Shown one piece after another: positions 22,331-32,829 of a stretch of 64,000 nucleotides of DNA. Under the pieces are notes generated by a model. It made no database searches. It worked only from the letters and a program-made list of their open reading frames with translations, and was not told the DNA's origin. Numbering within the stretch: the stretch's first letter is position 1; each line of letters starts with the position of its first letter. The stretch is taken from NCBI RefSeq assembly GCF_003255815.1, contig NC_037672.1, positions 107,894,686 through 107,958,685 on the forward strand. The letters are read 5' to 3'. A program made the position numbers and the translations under genes. Origin of the DNA: Theropithecus gelada (taxonomy: Eukaryota > Chordata > Mammalia > Primates > Cercopithecidae).

Positions 22331-23056
22331 AAGAGCAGACATCAGCCATGCCTTAATTGTATACTACTTTGCAGAGGGCATATCAATTGAGATTCTTTTT
22401 GTTGCAGTTAACAAGAAGCAGCGGGAGTTTTGTAGTAACTCTCAGAGTGGATGGGAGGTTAGACAACCAAAGAACCAAAACAAGTCTTAGAATAGCTACC
22501 AGATATCTAGCCAGCAGGATCCACTCTCGGCTTCTCTTTAGAATGAAAAGCTCAAAAGTTGTCTTCCTTATCTTAATTCAGCTTGCTGGCAATTCAAAGT
22601 ACCAGGAGAGAAGTTCCTATTGTGCCAAATGAAATCACACACTCTTTGCTGGGGGAAAGGCAAAGGTCCCGATCACATTTAGTGCCACCAAGACTGCTTA
22701 TCCCTGGGAGAAATAATTCCCCTACATGAAATAAAGGTGCTCTTAGGAAGGGAAAATGGGTGCTGAGATATATCCTTCCTTCCAAAAAGTCAACGAAAGT
22801 CCATATGCACTGAGTGAGGGAGTTAGTTGCATACACGAAAAGGAAAAGTCCACGTGCAGTTGTCCTTCAGGACATCAACCTCTTGTAATACTAAGAATAT
22901 TCCCATATTCTCTGAATAATCTATTACGGAGCTTTCATACCTGGATTTGCTCAGATCCTTCATGAATATCTTCTTATATCATGGATCCACGACTACCAAC
23001 TCTGATAAAATTTTTGCCAGTAGTTTTTACATAACTACTTTAGGCAAAAAATAGTA
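22331..23056. other. Unassigned DNA
   Basis: No gene or confident repeat seen. Confidence 0.45.
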
Positions 23057-23489
23057 CAATTGACCCTTGAACAACGTGAGGATTAGGGATGCCAACCCCT
23101 GTGCAGTTGAAAATCTGAGTCTAAGTTTTGACTTCCCAAAAACCTAACTATTGGTAGCCTGCTGTTGACTGGAAACCTTACTGATAACATACATAGCCAA
23201 TTAATACATATTTTATATGGTGTATGTATTAAATACTGTATTCTTATAATAAAGTAAGTTAGAGAAAAGAAAATGTTATTAAGAAAATCATAAGGAAGAG
23301 AAAATACATTTTCTATTCAGTAAGTGGAAGTGGATCATCACAAAGGTCTTCATCCTCATCGTGTTCGTGTTGAGTAGGCTGAGGAGGAGGAAGAGGAGAG
23401 GTTGCTCTTGCTGTCTCATGGGTGGCAGAGGCACCACATACAAGTGAACATGCACAGTTCAAACCCATGTTATTTGAAGGTCAACTCTA
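23057..23489. mobile_element. Tigger-type DNA transposon (MER2/Tigger1-like)
   Basis: Starts 'caattgacccttgaacaacgtgagg' and ends 'ttatttgaaggtcaactc', imperfect terminal inverted repeats, with TA at both borders. The interior text 'ttaagaaaatcataaggaagagaaaatac' is also Tigger/MER2-like. A purine-rich GAG/GGA triplet stretch lies near 23375-23400. No transposase frame. Confidence 0.75.
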
Positions 23490-24087
23490 CTTTGATTTGA
23501 TCTAAATGACCACCTCTGAGATTCCAAAAATATCTATATTCAGAACGTGATGCACAAAGACTTTTACTCACAGACTTCATGATTTACAAGACGTGATATG
23601 CCCTCTCCTGTTCTTGGAAGTTTTGTCACATTTCTGACTCTTTGCATGTATCACTCAACTGCAACAGGATGAAGCAGTCTAGTCACAGCCCAAGCCAGGT
23701 AAGTCCCAACCACTCAGGTGGCAACAGACAGAGCTTGATGTCCAGAGTGTGACAAATGATCTTAGACTTCCAAACGAAATTTGTAGAGTGTCCTGATGGA
23801 AAAATCTAAGAATGAGAAATACCCTTCATTTCTAGTCAGGTTGGGAGTCAATATCAGAAAAGTTTGTCAGTGGTAGTAGGGTTCACACTACCACTAGCTG
23901 GAGTTTGGAGGCAAAACTCCAAGTCACTCATTCGTGCTCTAAATGCCCCATCAGTCTATAGAAAAGGCTGTCCCAGATAGGTACCCTTTGTCAGTGGAAC
24001 TTCTCCAGTCCAGCTCGTACTTGGTTCACCAGTTACTTTAATTGTGGCTTTCCTAATTCATTGATCTCCTGCATTTGGACTTTGTAC
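23490..24087. other. Unassigned DNA
   Basis: No gene seen and no repeat family recognised. Confidence 0.45.
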
Positions 24088-24745
24088 TGTGAAGGGAAAT
24101 TAGTCTTGGGACCCCAAAATCACTAAGCCAAGGGAAAAGTCAAACTGGGAACTACATCAGGCAAACTTGTCTCCTATTTTAATTCCTAAATAAGATAGCT
24201 AAGAATACGAGTTACCTCCCTCACAATTTGCCCACGAGGAAATTCATTGTAGGCCTCAAGATCTTTGCCCTAAAACAGTTCTGTTGAATTTCACAGCTTA
24301 TCTTCACAGGTACAAAAAGTCATCCCTCTGCTCATCTGAGGCAAATGCATATCTGACTGCTTCTTCTGCCCTGTATATGTAAAAATGCAGATTCACTGAG
24401 CCAGTGTATTCAGTGAATACACTGTGTATTGTGTATTCAGTGAAAGGCTGATCAAGAACTCAAAAGCATACAGCCTTTTGTCTCTTACCCACCTATGACC
24501 TGGAAGGCCCTCACCACTATCCACTTAGAATTATCCTGCCTTACCTGACTGAACCAATGTACATCTTATACATATTGATTGATGTCTCACATCTCCCTAA
24601 AATGTATAAAAGCAAACTGTATCCCAACCACCTTGGGTACATGTCATCAGGACCTCCTGAGGCTGTGGCATGGGTGTGTCCTTAACCTTGGTTAAATAAA
24701 CTTTCTAAATTTACTGAGACCTGTCTCAGATATTTTGGGTTCACA
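24088..24745 (+). mobile_element. Solo ERV1-type LTR with 4-bp target duplication
   Basis: TG...CA borders: tgtgaagggaaattag at the start and ttttgggttcaca at the end. It is flanked by gtac at 24084-24087 and 24746-24749. The 3' half has the LTR layout: 'aaaatgtataaaagcaaactg' (TATA-like), then 'ggttaaataaactttctaaa' (polyadenylation region). No internal retroviral sequence remains, so it is a solo LTR left by LTR-LTR recombination. I cannot name the subfamily with certainty (MER4-group-like). Confidence 0.85.
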
Positions 24746-25940
24746 GTACCTTAGCCCCCTTTGCCAGAGCTGGCTTGCTTTGTAACACGCTCCTGGCTTT
24801 TGACCTTGGTTGCATGTCTGCTCTCCATCCTCTGTGTCCAGTTCACTGTGGCACTAGATGGGGCACTAAGGGCACTTTCTTCTGGACCCTGGTTGGACTC
24901 TCCTTCAACTAGGGGAAAATTGGACAAGGAGGAGCTAGGCCATCTGTAGCGATGCTTTATCCCTCCTGTTGACCCTCAGGGTTAGTCCTGGGACAAGCTG
25001 TGAGGACAGGAGGAAAACAGAGGCTGGAAATTGGCCAAAACTTAACATTTGCCTGGGAATATCCCCACCTGGGTCAGCCTTTCAGCCTAGTTGATATTCT
25101 ATTTGCTCTTCTTGACTTTACAAGCTCCCGAGGAGAGGTGACGGTAAGTTTACAAGCTCCTGAGGAGAGGTAATTGTAAGTCTACATAGGAATCAAGATG
25201 CAGCTAAATCACATGTGTGACCTGGCTAAAAGTTTTGCTCTGAGTTTTCCTCACATATCTACTAGGCTTATTTAGCCTTAGTAATACAGGGGGATATTTG
25301 GGAAGGGAGAATAAATTAGATATAGTACTTCTTAATTCCTATTTTAAGAGTCTCTATTCTTAAAAGATTATCTTGTTTAAACATTCAGATTATACTCCTC
25401 TAAAGATATCTTTTAGTCTCTTTTTGGCCTTTCAAAAACTTCTGACAGTAATTTCTACGCACTTGGAAATTAACTCTCACAGGGGGTTGCAAAATGGTGC
25501 CCCAGGCTTCTACTGGACCATCAGGCATGATTTGTTTTGCCATTTACTATGTTTGTATTTCAACAATTACATTTAAAAAATATTTCTAAGTGGTTCTTCA
25601 TAATTGCTTGTTCATGCGTCATGTTCCTGACATTCTTCCTTATTTTTATAAAGACATTTATTATGTTTATTTTTAATTCCCATTCTGTCTGTTCTACTGG
25701 TTCTGCTTTCTGTTTAGTAGGGTGTTCTGTTTATCATCTGTCTGTTGCAGGCTGTTGTTCCTCAGATGTCACATAATTCCCACCCCCCCACCCCCCTCAC
25801 CACCCCACTGTAACTTTATCTTTATTGCTTTGGGACAACAATAGTCCTATGGCAGTACTTAGCTGTGGATTTTTTTTTTTTTCCCTTGAATGTAAAACAT
25901 TTAGAATAGTGACTGGTGAAGAAAGCACTCAATACTTGCT
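24746..25940. other. Unassigned DNA with a small tandem duplication
   Basis: No gene recognised. 25118-25181 holds two copies of a ~32-base unit (tttacaagctcc-gaggagaggt...gtaag). 25773-25808 is a C-rich tract (see findings). Confidence 0.5.
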
Positions 25941-25944
25941 AGCT

Positions 25945-26400
25945 AGGGTGTATTTTCTATGGCTACATAACAAATTACCCCAGACAGCGGCTTAACACTA
26001 CACCTGTTTATTATGTCATAGTTCTGTAGGTTAGAAATCTGCCTGGGTTCATCCAGGGCCTCTAGCTCAGGGAATCCATGTCAGGCTGGCCTCCTACATC
26101 TGGAGGCTCTGGGAAAGAATCCACTTCCAGGCTCATTCAGGTTGTTGGCAGAATCGCTTCTTGCAGTTGTTAGATGAATTTAGTCTTTTCTTGTCTTTAG
26201 TTGGATCACTGTTACCTTATAGAAGCTTCCCTCTGTTACTTGCCATGGGGCCCCCCATTTCAGAGCCCCTGTGCCACCTCATCAACTCCTTCTCATGGTT
26301 GGAATAGTTCTGACTTGCTCTTTGGCTACTCTTTTAAATGAGTTTAAATGGCACATGTGATTAGATTGTGCCCACCTGAGAAAACCTCCCTTTTGCTTAA
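25945..26400 (-). mobile_element. MaLR/MLT1-like LTR relic, minus strand
   Basis: 'tatggctacataacaaattacccc', 'gcggcttaacactacacctgtttattatgtcatagttctgtagg', 'aagaatccacttccaggctcattcaggttgttggcagaat' and 'catgtgattagattgtgcccacc' follow the order of an antisense mammalian MaLR-type LTR. Family name from memory. Confidence 0.5.
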
Positions 26401-26419
26401 TTCAAAGTCAACTATGTAG

Positions 26420-26779
26420 TGCAATAATTTGCTAGTGTGCCATCACAAAATACCAGAAACTGGGTGGTTTAAACAACAGAAATGTGTTGTCTCAACAGTT
26501 CTGGAGGCTGAAAGTCTGAAATGGAGGCGTTTGGCAGGTTGGAACGTTCTGAGGACTGTGAGGGAGAATCCGTTCCATGCCTCTCTCCTACGTTCTCCCA
26601 GCCTTATGCATTCCTCGGCTTGTAGACGGCCTTCTCCCTGTGTCTTTACATTGTATTCCCCTTACTACTATCTGTCTGTATACACATTTCTCCCCCTTTT
26701 AAAAGTCAGGACATAAGTCATAACGGATTAGGGCCCACCCTAATGACCTACCTCATTTTAACTTGAACATCTGTAAAGA
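26420..26779 (-). mobile_element. MLT1 LTR (ERVL-MaLR), minus strand, first part
   Basis: Antisense MLT1: 'cacaaaataccagaaactgggtgg', 'aacagttctggaggctgaaagtc', 'ggattagggcccaccctaatgacctacctca', 'aacatctgtaaagaccc'. It resumes after the microsatellite/Alu insert, at 27358-27425. Confidence 0.75.
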
Positions 26780-26841
26780 CCCTTCCTTCCTTCCTTCCTT
26801 TTTCTTTCTTTCTCTCTTTCTTTCTTTTTCTTTCTTTCTTT

Positions 26842-26908
<67 letters not shown>

Positions 26909-26988
26909 CCTTCCTTTCTTTCTTCCTTTCTTTTCTTATTTTCTTTCTTTCTTTCCTTCTTTTCCTTCCTTTCTTTCTTCCTTCCTTT

Positions 26989-27081
<93 letters not shown>

Positions 27082-27093
27082 TTCTTTCTTTTT
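26780..27093. repeat. (TTTC)n/(TTCC)n/(CT)n microsatellite
   Basis: About 310 bases of TTTC-dominated units with TTCC islands and a terminal CT tract, attached to the tail end of the Alu at 27094. Long open frames on both strands are artefacts. Confidence 0.97.
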
Positions 27094-27357
27094 CACAGAG
27101 TCTCACTCTGTCACCCAAGCTGGGGCACAATGGTGTCATCACAGCTCACTGCAGAGGTTCCAGGGTTCTAGCAATTCTCCTGCCTCAGCCTCCTGAGTAG
27201 CAGGAATTACAGGTGCCTGCCCCCACACCCAGCTAATTTTGTAATTTTAGTAGAGATGGCGTTTTACCACGTTGGTCAGGCTGGATCACTCAAGTGATCC
27301 ACCTGCCTCGGCCTCCCAAAGTGCTGGGATTATAGGTGTAGGCCATCGTGCCCGGCC
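27094..27357 (-). mobile_element. Diverged Alu inside MLT1, minus strand
   Basis: 'cacagagtctcactctgtcacccaagctggggc' to 'ggccatcgtgcccggcc'. There are small deletions in both arms ('cactgcagaggttccaggg' and 'ggctggatcactcaagtg'). Confidence 0.93.
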
Positions 27358-27425
27358 CATGTTTCTAAATAAGGTCATATTCACAGGGACTGGGAGTTAG
27401 GAATTCAGCATCCTTTAAAACCCAT
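27358..27425 (-). mobile_element. MLT1 LTR, second part
   Basis: 'catgtttctaaataaggtcatattcacagggactgggagttaggaattcagcat' continues the antisense MLT1 text interrupted at 26779. Confidence 0.7.
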
Positions 27426-27439
27426 AAGAATTAGTAACC

Positions 27440-27555
27440 TTAATTAATCTGCAAAGTAAATGAGGGAACAGAGGCCAAAGAGGGTAAACCACTATCAGAT
27501 GGCCTAGAACCCAGGCACGAGGACTCATTACTTCAGCCCTTCATCCTCTGTGTGT
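27440..27555 (-). mobile_element. MIR SINE relic, minus strand
   Basis: 'tgagggaacagaggccaaagagggtaaaccactatcagatggcctagaacccagg' is antisense MIR. Confidence 0.6.
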
Positions 27556-28214
27556 GTTCACAGTTCCCATTTAAATATGTATGTTGTATTAAGGACTCCA
27601 ACAGTAATTTGGAGTTTGGGAAAATTTCATATTCTGCCTTGATGGATTGGCAGATGAGACGTGTTTTAGGCAGAACCTGTTTATCAATAGGTGAGTGGCT
27701 ATGAAATGGGGGTAGAAACACACAGGGAAGAAACTAGATGATCTGCTGAAAATGAGAAGAAAAATGAGCTGCTGGACCTGCCAGCTGGCACCACTGCTCA
27801 AGTGGATTATGAGCTGAATATAGAAAATGTTAGGGAACAAAGAGCTGTATGAGTGTTCACAGCTGCTCTCCTCACATGTGTGACCCCTTCCCAAACATAT
27901 TTTCTGAACGAACCACTTTCAGCAGGAAAGTGGTCTCTCTACGAGGAATAACAAACAAGACAGTCTCTACAACTGCTTGGGCAAAGAGAAGCTTTGCCAT
28001 GGAGGGGTCTGCTCTTACCTGTATTCTGCAGAATGCTCTGCAGAGAAACACTCGCTTTGTTCATGATTTGTCTAATTCCTGGAAAACATCAGCACTATAA
28101 TTTAGGATTAGAGTCTATTGAAAAGATTTGCCGGCATTTAAAAAATATCAGGAAATAATGCGGTGAACTGCAGACTTTCTGAGAAATCCGGAATAATTTG
28201 GCCCACATATTTCC
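27556..28214. other. Unassigned DNA
   Basis: No gene or named repeat seen. Confidence 0.45.
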
Positions 28215-28425
28215 TCTCAATTGAGAACACAAGGTTTGGAATCAGGCCAGGTGACCTAGGTTATAGCTCTGGCTCTAACTACATGACCTTGTCCAAGTTA
28301 CTTAATGTTCATAAACCTCCATTTATCTATCAATAAACAGGCCTAATAATACATACATACCTCATGGGGATGCTGTGAAGATGAGATGAAATCCATCATC
28401 AAGGAATGTTAGCTAGAATCAGAAT
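28215..28425 (+). mobile_element. MIR SINE, plus strand
   Basis: 'tttggaatcaggccaggtgacctagg', 'ctaactacatgaccttgtccaagttacttaatg', 'catacctcatggggatgctgtgaagatgagatg' is the MIR order. Confidence 0.8.
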
Positions 28426-28662
28426 CCTCATCACTACTACATTCTCGAAGTCTCCTTAGATTCAAATTGAACATTTTTAGGAATAATTTTTAAAAATAAA
28501 ATCTACCTTTTCTTTGTAAATTTGCTTTTTAGTTTAATGCTTAATATTTTGGTCAGTTTAATGAACTCTTTCAGCATCCTAAAATTACGTTAATATTCAG
28601 GACAACATTGCTTACTAAACTGTTTGGATTAGAAAATACTACATGAATGCAGTAAATTCTCT

Positions 28663-28712
28663 GGATTCAGAGTCCAGAGTGCTCACCATTACATCACAGA
28701 GCCCTATGATAA
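28663..28712 (-). pseudogene. tRNA-Gln(CTG) 5'-half retrocopy, no tail
   Basis: Read on the minus strand, 28703 to 28663 gives a tRNA-Gln 5' half: ggctctgtgatgtaatggtg then agcactctggactctgaatc. It has the D-arm, anticodon stem and the CTCTGAA loop (anticodon CTG), and ends in the 3' strand of the anticodon stem. Against the gene sequence I remember there are about five differences in 43 positions. About nine extra bases (ttatcatag) precede the tRNA 5' end. The 17-base direct repeat aatgcagtaaattctct flanks the insert exactly at 28646-28662 and 28713-28729. There is no A-tail and no T-arm or acceptor 3' half. This fits an L1-mediated 'tailless' retroinsertion. Confidence 0.88.
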
Positions 28713-28794
28713 AATGCAGTAAATTCTCTTGTCAGGATTGCAAACTGACTCAATTGAAAGAATACTGTTTTATTTTTCTTATTTATTTATTTAG

Positions 28795-29068
28795 GCAGAG
28801 TCTCTGTAGCCCAGGCTGGAGTACAGTGGTGTGATCATAACTCACTGCAGTCCTGAATATCAGAGTTCAAGTGATCCTCCCATCTCAGCCTCCCAAGTAG
28901 CTGGAACTACAGATATGCACTACCATGCCTGGCTAATTTTACATTTTTTTGTAGAGATGGTGTCTTGCTCTGTTGCCCAGGCTGGTCTCAAACTCCTGAA
29001 CTCAAGTGATCCCCCACCTTCGCCTCCCGAAGTGTTGGGATTACAGGCGTGAGCCACTGCACCTAGCT
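28795..29068 (-). mobile_element. Old Alu (AluJ-like), minus strand
   Basis: 'ggcagagtctctgtagcccaggctggagtacagtggtgtgatcataactcactgcagtcctgaa' to 'ccactgcacctagct', after a (TTTA)n tail remnant. Confidence 0.92.
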
Positions 29069-29224
29069 AGGGAAAAGAATACTAAATGTGAACATCAAGA
29101 ACCTTGATGTCATTTAACAGCCTTGTCACTAGCCAGTGGTATGTCCTCCAATGCCTTAAATCTTGGCTTCCTTCTTCATCAGATTTAGTAACTAAAGAAG
29201 CATAAATGAGTAAGCAATAAAGGA

Positions 29225-30228
29225 CTCATAAAAGAAAGGGTCTTGAGTTCTCTGGTGCTGCTATACCAGGGAAGTGGGGTCCCCACAGACCTGGAAATTC
29301 TGGCCCCTCTTTCTCAACTGAGTACAAATTGAGACGTCTGGGATTGATTTCCAAAGACTCATGTTATGTAAGGAAGCCACCAACAAGAGCAAGGAAAAGG
29401 AGCCAGGGATAGCTCTTCCTCAGGGACACTTGAGGAATGTGGCTATAGAATTTCAGGGATGTGGCTATAGAATTCTCAGTGGAGGAGTGGAAATGCCTGA
29501 ACCCTGTGCAGAGGGCTTTATACAGGGAAGTGATGTTGGAGAACTACAGGAACCTGGAGTCTGTGGGTAGCTCTTTAAAATCCATGATGGAGTTCTCATC
29601 AACAGGGCAAGGCAATACAGAAGTGTTCCACACAGGGACTTTGGAAAGACATGAAAATTATCACATTGGAGATTTTTGCTTCCCAGAAATTGAGAAAGAT
29701 ATGCATGACTTTCAGTTTCAGTGGCAAGAAATTGAAAGAAATGGCCATGAAGCACCCATGACAGAAATCAAAGAGTTAACTGGTAGTACAGACCGACATA
29801 ATCAAAGTCATGCTAGAAACAAGCCTATTAAAGACCAGCTTGGATTAAGCTTTCATTTGCATCTGCCTGAACTGCACATATTTCAGACTGAATGGAAAAT
29901 TGGTAATCAAGTGGACCTGTCTATCAATGATGCTTCCTCAGCTTCAACATCCCAAATAATTTCTTGTAGGCTCAAAACCCATATTTCTAATAAGTATGGG
30001 AAGAATTTCCTCCATTCTTCATTATTCACACAAATACAGGAAGTACACATGAGAGAAAAACCTTTCCAATGTAATGAGTGTGGCAAAGCTTTTAATTATA
30101 GCTCACACTTAAGGAGACATCACGTAACCCATTCAAGAGAGAAACAATATAAATGTGATGTATGTGGCAAAGTCTTTCATCAGAAGCAATACCTTGCCTG
30201 CCACCATAGAGTTCATACTGGAAATTAG
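29225..30228 (+). pseudogene. KRAB zinc-finger mRNA retrocopy, 3'-truncated
   Basis: An intronless copy of a KRAB-C2H2 transcription repressor mRNA. A probable 5'UTR starts at about 29230, followed by a frame with IALPQGHLRNVAIEF (29361 on), then KRAB-A text FSVEEWKCLNPVQRALYREV and MLENYRNLE. The linker runs across the positions where the KRAB and finger exons would normally join, so it was spliced before copying. It ends with two C2H2 fingers: CNECGKAF...HLRRHHVTH and CDVCGKVF...YLACHHRVH. A ~22-base tandem duplication (29435-29456 / 29457-29479) shifts the frame inside KRAB-A. After the duplication 255 codons stay open (29461-30228), but that frame opens with GTG, and the first ATG is the Met of MLENYRN. 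Homology stops at HTGN plus a stop codon, so most fingers are missing. The linker and fingers resemble the primate ZNF28/ZNF468/ZNF816 group of 19q13.4 by my recollection. Likely a pseudogene; translation of the open part is not excluded. Confidence 0.85.
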
Positions 30229-30574
30229 TTGGCAATCTAAAACTGGGATTTCAGCAGTAAAGACTGAAAATGTCAAAATTAGGATAATTGCTTGGACAGA
30301 ATATTTAACGTTATTAGAGTGAATTATAAGTTGGATGATAAATTTATAGATATGAAAAGAGCTAGATGACCATAAATTATCTTTGGGAAGAAGAGTGGGA
30401 ACTAGAGGGAGAGAGGTCAAGAGAGATTCACAATAGTCTATGCATCATTATAAATGTGCACATGTCCTCGTGGTCAGGCAGCAATGTTTGAAGATACAGG
30501 TGAGTGCCTGAAATGAAGAAATACAACTTTTGCTAAAACAACATGCTGACCAAAAATAAAAATAAAAAGAAGAA
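30229..30574. other. Unassigned DNA after the ZNF retrocopy
   Basis: No zinc-finger coding sequence continues here. Nothing else recognised. Confidence 0.5.
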
Positions 30575-30873
30575 GGCCAGTCACGGTGGCTCATGTCTGT
30601 AATCCCAGCACTTTGGGAAGCTGAGGTGGGTGATCACCTGAGGTCCGGAGTTCAAGACCAGCCTGGCCAACATGGCAAAACCCTGTCTCTACTAAAAGTA
30701 AAAAAATTAGCTGGGTATAGTGGCATGTGTCTGTAATCCCAGTTACTGGGGGGCTGAGGCAGAAGGATTGCTTGAACCTGGGAGACAGAGTTTGCAGTGA
30801 GCCAAATCATGCCACTGTACTCCAGTCTGGGCAACAGAGTGAGACTCCATCTCAAAAAAAAAAAAAAAAAAAA
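30575..30873 (+). mobile_element. Alu SINE, plus strand
   Basis: 'ggccagtcacggtggctcatgtctgtaatcccagc' through both arms to a ~20-base A-tail, followed by a G/A-rich tail extension. Confidence 0.96.
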
Positions 30874-30939
30874 GGAAAAGGAGAAGAAAAGGAAAAGAAA
30901 GACAAGAGAAAAAAGTCTTTGGGCCTAACAAAGTACTGA

Positions 30940-31922
30940 GTAGGCATGAGGTCGGAGAGTCAATGTCCATTGAATTTAACCCTTGAGAAAATTTTTTGTG
31001 GCTTTCAACACTGCTGGTTCATCAGAGGAATAGATGGGTTACAAACCATCTTGCTGGGAATCAATAGGAAAGTAAATGATGTGAAAGTAGAGAGAAATCT
31101 TTTGAGTTTAGGAGTGAAAAGAAGGAAAGACTCCATACGGTAGCCAAAAGGGATGAGGAGGGGAAGGGAAGAGAAATATGTCATCTATGGAGATAGAGGG
31201 AAGGAAGCATATTATCAGGGAAAGGTTGAGGTGAGATCACAGGGCACTCACATAATCAAGTGGAATTAAGCTCTGAAATGTTAGCCTAAAATAGTAATAA
31301 TCTTTACATATTTACTTATTTGGCAGAATGATTAGCTGAGAAGCAAACTCTTTGTTAAAAGCAACTTCTCTGTTTCTGGAATTCATCCTTATTATTTTAA
31401 ATAAAGGTAGACTGTAACTAGACTAAGTTATAAATGCGTTGGTGTTAAAGGTGTGATATTACCTTATTAATTTAAATGACTGGCCCTGATTTCTTCCAAT
31501 TTAAAAATTTTATTTAGCTAGTCCAGGGAGTCTTGTTTTGCTTGACAGCTGCCTCTGATGCTGGCACACAGTGACCTCTTTCCAACCTTCTGCATCCAGC
31601 CTTTATGAGAAGGGGAGCTAACAAACTAATTAGACTGGTAGCTTAAAAAAATATCAATCTTGGTGCACACCCAGGCCAAAAAGTCTTACATATACAAAAA
31701 CAGAACATTTGCGTCTGCCCAAATGTGCAAGACTGCTAGCCTCAGGCTTTTATCTCACACTTAAAAACTGGTTTTATTTTGCACTTTGGAATACTGTGTA
31801 GAAGTCTGACACATTTGTAGGATTAAAAACGACATTCGAAATGATGAGCTCTACACTGGGAAAATTAAGTGTGAACAGATTTGGAGATATAACTGAACAA
31901 TTTGTCACTGATGGAAATGTGC
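30940..31922. other. Unassigned DNA
   Basis: A-rich and purine-rich sequence with no gene. No repeat family recognised with confidence. Confidence 0.45.
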
Positions 31923-32142
31923 AAGCTCTGCCTCCCAAGTTCAAGTGATTCTCCTCCCTCAGCCTCCTGAATAGCTGGGACTACAGGCGCCTGCCACCAT
32001 GCCTGGCTAATTTTTGTATTTTTAGTAGAGATGGGGTTTCAGCACACTGGCCAGGCTGGTCTCGAACTCCTGACCTCATGCCATCCACCCACCTTGGCCT
32101 CCCAGAGTATTGGGATTACAGCCGTGAGCCACTGCACCCACC
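31923..32142 (-). mobile_element. Alu lacking its 3' end, minus strand
   Basis: The 5' end is intact ('gtgagccactgcacccaccc') but the element stops at 'gcaagctctgcctcccaag', with no poly-T and no right-arm end. A 3' deletion or tailless insertion. Confidence 0.9.
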
Positions 32143-32317
32143 CAAAAAGGGGTTAATTTCTTATACCACATAAAGAAAAAAAAACATGTATTAATAGTTG
32201 GCTTGTGAAATACGGTATTTTCTGCCCAGCTCCTGGTAGAATTGTTTTTGCTGAACATGACTATCATGTCAGTGGGGTTTTAGTTATCAGTGCCAGAAGG
32301 GAAGTCAAAGATAAGGC

Positions 32318-32388
32318 ACAATATTTCTCAATCCACTGGCCACCTGCATCAGAATTACTTAAGGTGTTGTTTAAGGAAATGCAGCTTC
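32318..32388. mobile_element. MER5-type hAT MITE, first half
   Basis: 'aatatttctcaatccactggccacctgcatcagaattacttaagg' matches the MER5 start. Split by the Alu that follows. Confidence 0.75.
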
Positions 32389-32678
32389 AGGCGGGGCACG
32401 GTGGCTCACACTTGTAATCCCAGCACTTTGGGAGGCCGTGGCAGGTGGATCACGAGGTCAGGAGTTTGAGAACAGCCTGGCCAATATGGTGAAACCCTGT
32501 CTCTACTAAAAATACAAAAATTGGCTGGGTGTGGTGGCACACACCTGTAGTCCCAGCTGCTTGGGAGGCTGAGGCAGGAGAATCGCTTGAACCCAGGAGG
32601 AGGAAGTTACAGTGAGCAGAGATGGTGCCACTGCACTCCAGCCTGGGCAACAGAGCAAGACTCCATCTCAAAAAAAGA
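32389..32678 (+). mobile_element. Alu SINE nested in MER5
   Basis: A complete plus-strand Alu. The host text repeats at both sides: 'gaaatgcagcttca' before and 'aaaatgcagactcca' after. Confidence 0.96.
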
Positions 32679-32800
32679 AAATGCAGACTCCACGTTTTCA
32701 TACTGGATCTACTGAATCTCTGCAGGAGGGTCCTGATAATTTACTATTTTAATAAGCACTTAGGTGTTTCTTACGAAAACCAAAGTTTGAGAACTAGATT
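32679..32800. mobile_element. MER5-type hAT MITE, second half
   Basis: 'ggatctactgaatctctgcaggagggtcctgataattt ... ccaaagtttgagaacta' completes the MER5 element. Confidence 0.75.
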
Positions 32801-32829
32801 TTGAAACATACAACTATACTTAGATTCAG

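Noticed and set aside
26758..27200. Open frames of 112-145 codons
   Set aside because: Same cause: microsatellite plus Alu.
28643..28834. Complete tRNA gene
   Set aside because: Only the 5' half is present; no T-arm, acceptor 3' strand or B box, so it cannot be an active tRNA gene.
29461..30228. A functional KRAB zinc-finger gene
   Set aside because: No introns, a frameshifting duplication in KRAB-A, no in-frame upstream ATG and only two fingers. Called a retrocopy; possible translation is left open as a finding.
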